From Roseibium sp. Sym1 (lineage in GTDB: Bacteria; Pseudomonadota; Alphaproteobacteria; Rhizobiales; Stappiaceae): a stretch of DNA of 64,000 nt. The stretch is from assembly GCF_027359675.1 (NCBI RefSeq), contig NZ_CP114786.1, positions 1,988,501 to 2,052,500 of the forward strand. The letters run 5' to 3'. Under the pieces are notes generated by a model. The model saw nothing but the letters and a program-made list of their open reading frames with translations, ran no database searches and was not told where the DNA came from. Position numbers and translations under genes: made by a program. Shown piece after piece: positions 26,899 through 34,270 of the stretch (positions are counted from its first letter, which is position 1; each line of letters begins with the position of its first letter).

Positions 26899-27173
26899 CA
26901 CAGTGCTCCTCGAAAACGAGTGCGTTGAAGTCCTGGCAGCGGCTTCAGCCGCGTCCCGGAACCCCTGGGCGCATCCGGCTGCACTACCTTGAAATGAATT
27001 GCTCCGGTTGAACCAATAGAAACATACAAGTCGGCAATACGCGAGGGTGACGTTGGGTAAAATCGAGTTTTGATTTAGTCTGGGAGGAAACGTGCGGTCC
27101 GGTTCCCCGGAGCTGAATATCCGCAGGGTTCCGCCATCCCGGAGAGAGACGGCGGACCGTTTTTTCCGGTTCC

Positions 27174-28019
27174 TCAGTCCAGTGTCACCGCCTCGATACG
27201 GCCTTCCAGCATATGCGGCAGATAGAGCACGCCGCCCTGGGCTCCGATGTCGGCAAGTCCGGCCGGTTCGGACCCGATCTCGATTGCCGCCTTGTCCGCC
27301 GTGATCGTGAAGATCTTGCCGTTGATCCAGTCGTTCAGAACCAGTTTGCCGTCGAGACGCACGATCCCGTCGATATTGCCGACGTCGGGGACAAGCACCG
27401 AGATCTTTTTGCTCGCCGGGTCGATGCTGAGCAGACTGCCCGGCGCTTCCGTTGTGAAATCGTTCTGGAGACCGCTGCCCCAGGACCCGACCAGCAGATG
27501 TCCTTCGTCCCACAGCACGCCATTGGGATGATTGAGCTCCGGTGTTTCCAGCCACTTTTTAAGACGGCCGTCCGCGTAGCGCCAGATCGTGTTTGCCATC
27601 ATGTCCGAGACAAAGACAGCCTCGCCGCTGGTGGTGACATCGTTGAGAAAGATGGCGCCGTCTGCCGGGAGGGAGTCCAGAAGCGCCCCCGTTGCGGCAT
27701 CGACGACGCGCAGATGCGTGAGGTCGGCGGCGAAAATCTTGCCGTCCATGAGCGCCATGCCCTTGGGTGCATCCATGCCGGTGGCCCAGTTCGTGTCCAG
27801 AACCTGGCCGTCCCGCGACAGCAGTGCCAGGTGGCCGTTGCCGTCAACCGCGTTGGGAGCGCCCTCCATGACGCTGACGACAAGGCGGTCGTTGGCCGGG
27901 TCGAACAGAACCGATTCAGGCATGTCGAAACCCTCGGTTGACCACAGCGTGCCCGCTTGCGCGGCGAGGGAAGTGGCACCGAGAAGGAGAGCGGCGGCGA
28001 GGGATGTCCTGATGTGCAT
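27174..28019 (-). CDS. Exported SMP-30/gluconolactonase-like beta-propeller protein
   Basis: 281 aa. Signal peptide (1-22, ...AAQA). Repeats of about 40-45 residues with the pattern DGKIFAADLTHLRVVDAATG and GKLVLNDWINGKIF suggest a six-bladed propeller of the SMP-30/NHL kind. Possible lactonase, but the metal-binding residues are not clear to me. Divergent from the XRE regulator at 28147; 26899-27173 upstream of DUF3604 shows no gene. Confidence 0.75.
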   Translation of the reverse strand: MHIRTSLAAALLLGATSLAAQAGTLWSTEGFDMPESVLFDPANDRLVVSVMEGAPNAVDGNGHLALLSRDGQVLDTNWATGMDAPKGMALMDGKIFAADLTHLRVVDAATGALLDSLPADGAIFLNDVTTSGEAVFVSDMMANTIWRYADGRLKKWLETPELNHPNGVLWDEGHLLVGSWGSGLQNDFTTEAPGSLLSIDPASKKISVLVPDVGNIDGIVRLDGKLVLNDWINGKIFTITADKAAIEIGSEPAGLADIGAQGGVLYLPHMLEGRIEAVTLD

Positions 28020-28146
28020 TGGAAGTCCTTTCAGAAGCGGTTGATACCCGGCTTCGAATGCAAAAATCGGACTTCTCTTGCAAATCTGAAAAAATTGGTA
28101 TCAAAAAACGATACTGAATCATGGGCTATAAGGATCAGGCGAGACA

Positions 28147-28890
28147 ATGCGCGGCGACACGTTCAAAATTCTGCAGGGCGTCCTGAAGGCGCGCGGCATG
28201 ACCTATGCGGATCTGGCGGGGCATATGGATGTTTCCGAACCGACCGTGAAGCGGATCTTTGCCGGGCATGACTGCAAGTTGAGCCGGCTTCTGGAGATTT
28301 GCGACATCCTTGACGTGCCGCTGGCGGATGTCCTGCACCGGGCCGGGCGCAACTCGGAAGAGGCCAGCCTGCTGCCGGTGGCGACCGAGGCGAGGCTCGC
28401 CGCCGACCCGTCGTTGTTCTACCTGTTCATTCTTCTGCGTGAACCGATCCCGCAACAGGAGATCGAGCGGCGCTTCGGCCTGTCCGGAGACGACATGTTC
28501 CGGCTTGGCCGTGGACTGGAGGCCCTTGGCCTGGCGGAGGTTCACCCGGGCAACCGGATCCGGATCACGCGGAGCGAACCGTTCCGGTTTCGCCCCGACG
28601 GACCGCTGATCCCCCTGCTGAAGGAAATCAACACGCGTTTTCTCGGCCAGGTGATCGAGGCAAGAGGCGGCAACCAGGGAGCCTTTTTCACGCTTTCGCG
28701 GCGGATGCTGCCCGATACAGGCGCCTTCATTCTGCGCGAGATCGAGACGCTCAAGGAGACCGTTGCCGAACTGGCCCGGCAGGACCAGATGGTCTCGCGC
28801 GACGAAGACCTGACCACCTTCAAGCTGACCGGTGCCTTCGCACCGGTGAGCTTTCCCGACATTCTGACGATTGCGCCGCAGACCCGGTGA
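28147..28890 (+). CDS. XRE-family helix-turn-helix regulator
   Basis: 247 aa. HTH in residues 5-60 (YADLAGHMDVSEPTVKRIF), then an about 180-residue domain of no known family that may bind a ligand. The upstream gap to the SMP-30 gene holds a GTATC-N7-GATAC dyad near 28096, a possible operator. It ends one base before the convergent CYTH-CHAD gene. Confidence 0.85.
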   Translation: MRGDTFKILQGVLKARGMTYADLAGHMDVSEPTVKRIFAGHDCKLSRLLEICDILDVPLADVLHRAGRNSEEASLLPVATEARLAADPSLFYLFILLREPIPQQEIERRFGLSGDDMFRLGRGLEALGLAEVHPGNRIRITRSEPFRFRPDGPLIPLLKEINTRFLGQVIEARGGNQGAFFTLSRRMLPDTGAFILREIETLKETVAELARQDQMVSRDEDLTTFKLTGAFAPVSFPDILTIAPQTR

Positions 28891-28891
28891 G

Positions 28892-30457
28892 TCAGGTCCA
28901 GAACTTCGATGTCTGGCGGGTGGCGTCCCAGTACCCCTTGGCATGCTGCCAACTGGCCTGGCACTGGGCCTCGTGCCAGCCGATGACGAAGCCGATTGCC
29001 CGGGCGGCTTCCGGGGACTTCTTTTCGAGGGCGCGGCATTTGTCCGGCAGGGTCTCTGCCATGGCGACGTCGTTGAGATAACCGAAAATGTCCTGGAGCT
29101 TCTTCATGCGCTTCAGGAACGGTTTGACCGTGTCACCCGGGAAGAGGCTGCCGAAAAACTCGATGCCGTAGCGCATCTTCTTCATCGCCTTGCGCATCTC
29201 GTGGCGCTCCGTGATGCTCAGGTCCTCAAGACGCTTGCCATAGCGCAGAACCTTCTTCCACTGCTTGGCGAGCGCCTTGCTCGCGTAGGTCTCGATCGGC
29301 TGGGCCAGCTGGGCTGTCTGGTCGACATTTTCCGGATCGAGCCAGCCGCGGCCTTCCGTGTAGGCGGCGAGGTCGAGCAGGAATGCGTTCACATCGGCCG
29401 ATGTCAAATGGTTGGCAAGCGTGGCGCGCGTGTCCTGATCGCGGGCAGCGTTCAGGTGCGCCAGAAGCGTGTCGAGGGACAGGCTCTGCGGCGCCTTGTC
29501 GACCAGCGGCGCGACGATTTCATCCAGAAGAACGTCCAGGTCGCGCAAGGCACCCGCTTCGCCCGCAATGGTGCGGGCCATTGCGTCCAGTGGCCCCATG
29601 CTCGCCGGATTGAGCGCGGGTTTGAACAGGCGGAAGGCGCTGCGCAACCTCCGCAGGCCTATGCGGAGCTGGTGCGGGCCTTCCGGATCATCGGAGGCGA
29701 GCACCGCCAGGCGGTTCTCGGAAATCTGCGTCAGACAGGAGCGGAGAACATCGCGAAAGGCAAGTTCGGTGCTCGTGCCACTGGTGAAACGGATGTCTTC
29801 GGCAAAATAGGGTTTGCGTTCCTCCGGCACCTGGCCTTCGGCAAAGCGGTATCCGCGTTCAGCCTTGCTATAAGGCGAAAACCGGAACGGGACATCACAG
29901 AGCAGCGCCCTGGCAGCTTCGAAAAGAGCCAGGCTCGGACCGGATTTCAGCTCCATTTCCAGTTCGACCAATGGCTGCGTGCCGGTGCCGGCCAGAATGT
30001 TGCCGGTGTCGAAGGCGAGCTCGATATGAGTCCCGTCGCTTTCCCGCGTGAGCTGCCGCGTGGTCCGTTTCATGACCGTTTCGAAACATTCCGTCAGCGG
30101 GGCATCGCCGGTGATTTCGACCAGTTTGTCGCGGACGGTTTCGTCTTCGATGACAGCAAAATCGAGTGCCCGGCCCGGGACCGGATGCTCCGCCTCGACC
30201 GGAGACGACAGGCCGCCCATGACGCCGGTGCCGAGCTTGGCGGTCTGCACCCAGCTGCGGCCTGCCTTGCGCACCCGGAGCGAGATCCTTGCCTTGCGCA
30301 GGTCCTGATCCGGCGTGTCGTAATAGATCGACTGCAGTGTCTTGGTGACCGAGCGGCCGGCCGTAAATCCGGGAATGGTGCCGGCGCGCCTGATGGCGTC
30401 CTGGGCCGTCGGTTCCAGTTCGAGCTTGAGCTCGATCTCACGTCCTGATTTGCTCAT
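28892..30457 (-). CDS. CYTH and CHAD domain protein (inorganic triphosphatase-like)
   Basis: 521 aa. N-terminal CYTH domain (1-about 200) with the ExExK signature REIELKLELEP (E7, E9, K11), then a helical CHAD domain (about 220-510) with conserved histidines and basic residues such as PHQLRIGLRRLRSAFRLF. CYTH enzymes hydrolyse triphosphates; CHAD domains bind polyphosphate. Single gene, cytoplasmic. Confidence 0.93.
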   Translation of the reverse strand: MSKSGREIELKLELEPTAQDAIRRAGTIPGFTAGRSVTKTLQSIYYDTPDQDLRKARISLRVRKAGRSWVQTAKLGTGVMGGLSSPVEAEHPVPGRALDFAVIEDETVRDKLVEITGDAPLTECFETVMKRTTRQLTRESDGTHIELAFDTGNILAGTGTQPLVELEMELKSGPSLALFEAARALLCDVPFRFSPYSKAERGYRFAEGQVPEERKPYFAEDIRFTSGTSTELAFRDVLRSCLTQISENRLAVLASDDPEGPHQLRIGLRRLRSAFRLFKPALNPASMGPLDAMARTIAGEAGALRDLDVLLDEIVAPLVDKAPQSLSLDTLLAHLNAARDQDTRATLANHLTSADVNAFLLDLAAYTEGRGWLDPENVDQTAQLAQPIETYASKALAKQWKKVLRYGKRLEDLSITERHEMRKAMKKMRYGIEFFGSLFPGDTVKPFLKRMKKLQDIFGYLNDVAMAETLPDKCRALEKKSPEAARAIGFVIGWHEAQCQASWQHAKGYWDATRQTSKFWT

Positions 30458-30579
30458 GCAGAATTTCTAGCCAAGCCAAAAAGGCTTGTCCACAAGAAGC
30501 GCACAATTTGCGCTTTTGTTTCCAGGCTAAGCAATTTGCCGCCAGGACGGTCCGGCCGCGGATCATGGGGCCGGCAATG

Positions 30580-31074
30580 TCAGCCGATCAGTTTGTTCAC
30601 CGCGCCCTTCAGCCGCTCGACCACGCGGGACTGATAGTGCAGGTACCAGGGAACCGGTTTCTGATTGAACGCAAGCTTGCGGATATAGACGGGGACTTCC
30701 CAGACGGCGGTGGTGCCGGCGGGAAAGAACAGCGAGACACCGGGTTTGCCTTTGTAAACGGTTCCGTTCTCGTCGGTGATGGTGACTTCACCTTCCAGGA
30801 ACATGACCGATTCATCCCAGCCGTAATGCCACTTGAACTTTCCGGCCGTGCAGGACCAGTGACAGGCGTCGCCCCAACCGAACTTGTGGCTTGCAAGACG
30901 TTTACACATGGCCTGCGGGGCGCCTTCCAGTATCCATTCGGGCCGGATCGGTGCCGCTTCGAGCTGTGCCTTTTCGACGCGGTCGATTACAAAAAGGCGC
31001 CTGCTGTCATGCTCTTCGTTCGGAATGGAGCCGGCATGTTTTTTTGCACGCGCGGTGGTATCTGCCAACGACAT
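30580..31074 (-). CDS. Cupin-fold protein
   Basis: 164 aa, starting MSLADTTARAKKHAGSIP after a GGGGAG site. The core WHYGWDESVMFLEGEVTITDENG followed by KPGVSLFFPAGTTAVWEVP has the shape of the two cupin motifs. Function unknown; proteins of this size often bind small ligands or sugars. The gap 31075-31361 shows no gene. Confidence 0.75.
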   Translation of the reverse strand: MSLADTTARAKKHAGSIPNEEHDSRRLFVIDRVEKAQLEAAPIRPEWILEGAPQAMCKRLASHKFGWGDACHWSCTAGKFKWHYGWDESVMFLEGEVTITDENGTVYKGKPGVSLFFPAGTTAVWEVPVYIRKLAFNQKPVPWYLHYQSRVVERLKGAVNKLIG

Positions 31075-31361
31075 GTGATTCTCCCCGATCATTTGATTTT
31101 CAATTGGGGCCATGGTGCTTGCAAATCGCTTAAAACGTGACCGGTTTCGACCCGATCCGGCCCGGGCAACGAGGGTTTTGACGAGCAGGGTTAAAAGAGA
31201 ATTAAGCGGTGCGGTCAAATTGGACAGATCGCCGGAACTCCGGCGGCTCCGGTGAACCGGAAAGACGGCTTCACGGGCGAAAAAGGAACGCTGTGACCCT
31301 TCCGCCTCTAACGGCTTGCATCGGACAAGGGCACATGATAGGGACCCAATCCGGTGTCAGT

Positions 31362-31446
31362 GCCCCTCTGGCGGAACTGGTAGACGCGCGGGATTCAAAA
31401 TCCCGTTCCTTCGGGAGTGCCGGTTCGATTCCGGCGGGGGGCACCA
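31362..31446 (+). tRNA. tRNA-Leu (anticodon CAA)
   Basis: 85 nt from GCCCCTC to CCA. The acceptor stem pairs GCCCCTC with GGGGGGC; the anticodon arm CGGGA-TTCAAAA-TCCCG gives anticodon CAA; there is a long variable arm (GTTCCTTCGGGAGT) as in class II tRNA; the T arm is CCGGTTCGATTCCGG. The 3' CCA is encoded. The gene is a known type of integration site, and an integrase remnant follows. Confidence 0.97.
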
Positions 31447-31607
31447 AACGGCTTACTCATAGCTACTCATACCAGATACCAATCTCTTAAAAATCAATAG
31501 TTTAATGGGTTTTGGGTGCTCATGGTGACACATGGCAAACCCTTGTAACACCTCTGAAATTGGGTAACGATTTGGGTATTACCCACTGCCCAATCGGAGC
31601 GTTGCCA

Positions 31608-31919
31608 ATGGCCCTCTCGGACTTCGCCTGCAAAAGCGCCAAGGCAAAGGAGAAGCCGTACCGCCTCTCAGACGGCGACGGCCTATACCTGCTGGTGCAG
31701 AAGAACGGCTCAAAGCTCTGGGCTAAAGGAAACCATGCCAAGGCAGAAGTGCTTTCCAAACGCCTGCATGCCGGTATGGTTGGAGTGAACACGTTCATGA
31801 TCGCGCATGCCGAAACCCCCTTCGGTGGTGTGGATCATTCCGGCATGGGACGCGAAGGCGGGCGCGACGCCGTCAAGGACTATCGGAACACCAGGCTCTC
31901 ACACATCATGGCAGGTTGA
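31608..31919 (+). pseudogene. Integrase stub fused to aldehyde dehydrogenase C-terminus
   Basis: 103 codons in one open frame. Residues 1-40 (MALSDFACKSAKAKEKPYRL, then LSDGDGLYLLVQKNGSKLWAK) are the N-terminal arm-binding (DUF4102-type) domain of a tRNA-directed tyrosine integrase. From about 31728 the frame continues as the C-terminus of an aldehyde dehydrogenase (RLHAGMVGVNTFMIAHAETP, FGGVDHSGMGREGG). Neither part can work alone: the catalytic domains of both are gone. A deletion that removed the integrated element and most of the dehydrogenase explains it. The tail lies 3 bp before the aldolase gene, as in the intact operon. Confidence 0.85.
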
Positions 31920-31922
31920 AAC

Positions 31923-32696
31923 ATGTCGAGTTTTTCAAATCCGTTGCGGCAGGTCTGGGCTGAAGGGCGGGTCGCGGCAAACGGCTGGCTGGCGGTCCCC
32001 TCTGTTTTGAGTGTCGAGGCTATGGCGGTGGCCGGCTGGGACGTCATGACGGTCGACATGCAGCACGGAACGGCCGACTACGCGGATCTGCTGTCGCTTT
32101 TGCCGGTGATTGAAAAATCGGGCTCTGCCTCGCTGGTCCGGGTTCCCTGGGTGGACGAGGCGGCCATCATGCGCGCACTGGATGCCGGGGCCATGGGTAT
32201 CATTGCCCCGATGATCGAAACAGCTGCCGATGCGGAACGTTTTGTCTCGGCGTGCCTCTATCCCCCCGAAGGCGGCAGAAGTTCGGGACCGATTAGGGCG
32301 CGGCTGGCCCTGGGGGCGGACTATCAGCAACACGTCAACAGGGAAATCGTCACCCTCGCGATGATCGAGACGAAATCCGCGGTCGAGGACCTTGAAGCCA
32401 TCCTCAAGGTTCCCGGCCTGACCGGCGTCTATATCGGCCCGTCCGATCTCGGGTCCGCGTTCGGGCATGGCCCGGGTTTCGACCGGGCCGAATCCGAAGT
32501 TCTCGACCTGATCGAACACATCCGGAAAACCACCGCGGCCGCGGGGCTCAAGTGCTGCCTGCATTGCGGCACGCCGTCTTATGCACGCGGCGCGGCGGAC
32601 CGGGGCATGGACCTGGTGACGATCAGCTCCGATGCGCGCTTCATCGAGGCCGGGGCCATCGAGGCCGTTTCTCAGTTTCGCCAATCCGGTGTCTGA
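31923..32696 (+). CDS. HpcH/HpaI-family aldolase
   Basis: 257 aa TIM-barrel aldolase. Typical segments: GWDVMTVDMQHGTADYADLL (about 38-57), GAMGIIAPMIETAADAERFV and TGVYIGPSDLGSAFG, the class II pyruvate-dependent aldolase pattern. Probably cleaves a 2-keto-3-deoxy sugar acid or a 4-hydroxy-2-oxo acid. It once followed an aldehyde dehydrogenase gene of which only the tail remains, so it may have lost its promoter. Confidence 0.9.
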   Translation: MSSFSNPLRQVWAEGRVAANGWLAVPSVLSVEAMAVAGWDVMTVDMQHGTADYADLLSLLPVIEKSGSASLVRVPWVDEAAIMRALDAGAMGIIAPMIETAADAERFVSACLYPPEGGRSSGPIRARLALGADYQQHVNREIVTLAMIETKSAVEDLEAILKVPGLTGVYIGPSDLGSAFGHGPGFDRAESEVLDLIEHIRKTTAAAGLKCCLHCGTPSYARGAADRGMDLVTISSDARFIEAGAIEAVSQFRQSGV

Positions 32697-32742
32697 CAGA
32701 CCGGTCGCGATCAAGCTCCGGAAGACGTGGCCAAACCCTGAG

Positions 32743-32773
32743 CCCGTGACCGGGCCTGGGCGGCCGGGGCCGG
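32743..32773. repeat. 31-bp repeat, copy 1
   Basis: Starts CCCGTGACCGGGCCTGGG and continues with GGCCGGGGCCGG. A second copy with one mismatch lies at 39188-39218 in the same orientation. The two bracket the isomerase/transporter/AraC block. Probably a dispersed genomic repeat. Confidence 0.55.
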
Positions 32774-32820
32774 GCGACTTGCCGGCTGATCTCGTCTCAC
32801 CTTAAGCGGCAATCGCCCTG

Positions 32821-34245
32821 TCAAACGTGGATTACATCCAGCCCAAGCAACTTTCCCAATCTGTCTATCTTTCCGGATATGTGCCCGATGCCGACCGCGC
32901 AATGATGGGCGGGTCCCGCAGCGTTCCATTTTTCCACGAACTTGCGGGCGCCGCTCGGAAAACGGTACCGGCTGTTGGTGTTGCCGATCTCGAGGATCGG
33001 GCCCGGAACCGACTCGCCTTCAGCGCACAGAAGCTCGACACGGCCTTCGCGTTCGACCACCGACAGCAGGGTCACCGGACCGTGGCGGACCGACATTTCC
33101 ACGCTGACGCCGGCCCCGACCTTGCCGTGATAGACTTCGAGAGGTCGTACCTTGGTCTTGCCTTCGGCAATTTTCGTGTGCCCGGGGCCGTCATGCCCCA
33201 TCAGGACAACGTCGTCGTCATAGTCCATGGCGTAATATTCGGTGAAGGATCCGCCGGCGCCGAAACTGTCCATGATCTTCATTGCCTGCGCATTCTTGAC
33301 TTCGTACTCGCCGGCGACCGGGACGCCGGACGCGGTCAGCAGCGAGCAGCCGAGAATGACCGACGTGATGACGTCCTCATGATCGTTGTCGGGAACGGAT
33401 TCGTAGTAGTAGGCCATGGAGCCGATGTCGTGCCGTTCGACCAGCGTCTTCAGCGCGGCAGCCGTGCGCGCGGCGCGCTTCAGTTCGGCAGGGTCACAAT
33501 CGGGCTGGATATCGAATTCCAGCTCTATCCTGCTCAGCATGTCGGCGACGTCTTCCTCCGGCAAGGCGCGGCGAATGTCCGCCAGTTCGTCGATCTCCAT
33601 GATTTCGATCTGAGTTCCGAAGGCGGCGCATTGGGCGGTCATGTCCGAATAGATGTCCAGCATGCCGTTGTAATAGCGGCCCATGACCCCGAGCCGGTTA
33701 TGCGCCATGACATGGGCGACCCGCGCGGCTTCGATCCAGTCCTCGATTTCACCGTCGACATGGGCGTCACCTTCCAGGACACCGGTGACCTGGTGGAAAC
33801 GGATGCCGGCGCGCGTGAACACGTTGGCGATTTCCGGCACGGGGCAGGCCGCGCAATGGGCCAGCCATTCACCGGTCATGGTTGTTCTGCTGCCGATGGC
33901 GTTGAAGGCCGAATAGTCTATCGCGCGCACCGGCTGCAGGTTCAGAATAATGACCGGCACCCCGGCGCGCTTCACCACGGGAAGGACCGTCGAGGAAAGC
34001 GCATAGGTCGTCACATAGAGGAAAATGACGTCGACATCGGTGCTGCGGAATTCGTGGCCGGCCTCGACCGCCTTCTGGGGCGTGTCGATGAGACCGAGAT
34101 TGACAACGTCCACGCCGGGACGGTCGAGCTTGGCTTCGACAATGTCGACATATCCCTTCAGCCGCTCCTCAAGGCCGGGAAATTGCGGCCAGTAGGCGTC
34201 GAGCCCGATGCCGAAGAGCCCGGCTTTCAAGTTCCGTTTTGTCAT
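32821..34245 (-). CDS. L-fucose/L-arabinose isomerase-family protein
   Basis: 474 aa from MTKRNLKAGLFGIGLDAYWP, with the CGGAG site before the ATG. The N-terminal Rossmann-like domain (FLYVTTYALSSTVLPVVKRA) and the C-terminal part with GHDGPGHTKIAEGKTKV fit the FucI/AraA-related family (COG2407). Expected to interconvert an aldose and a ketose; the exact sugar is not readable. It is 25 bp after the transporter gene on the same strand, so the transported sugar is its likely substrate. Confidence 0.87.
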   Translation of the reverse strand: MTKRNLKAGLFGIGLDAYWPQFPGLEERLKGYVDIVEAKLDRPGVDVVNLGLIDTPQKAVEAGHEFRSTDVDVIFLYVTTYALSSTVLPVVKRAGVPVIILNLQPVRAIDYSAFNAIGSRTTMTGEWLAHCAACPVPEIANVFTRAGIRFHQVTGVLEGDAHVDGEIEDWIEAARVAHVMAHNRLGVMGRYYNGMLDIYSDMTAQCAAFGTQIEIMEIDELADIRRALPEEDVADMLSRIELEFDIQPDCDPAELKRAARTAAALKTLVERHDIGSMAYYYESVPDNDHEDVITSVILGCSLLTASGVPVAGEYEVKNAQAMKIMDSFGAGGSFTEYYAMDYDDDVVLMGHDGPGHTKIAEGKTKVRPLEVYHGKVGAGVSVEMSVRHGPVTLLSVVEREGRVELLCAEGESVPGPILEIGNTNSRYRFPSGARKFVEKWNAAGPAHHCAVGIGHISGKIDRLGKLLGLDVIHV

Positions 34246-34270
34246 GATTGGTCTCCGGTAATACTTTCGG

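Noticed and set aside
26899..27555. Upstream extension of the DUF3604 frame
   Set aside because: The true start with signal peptide and GAGGAGC site is at 26898; the extension has no family pattern and overlaps the SMP-30-like gene.
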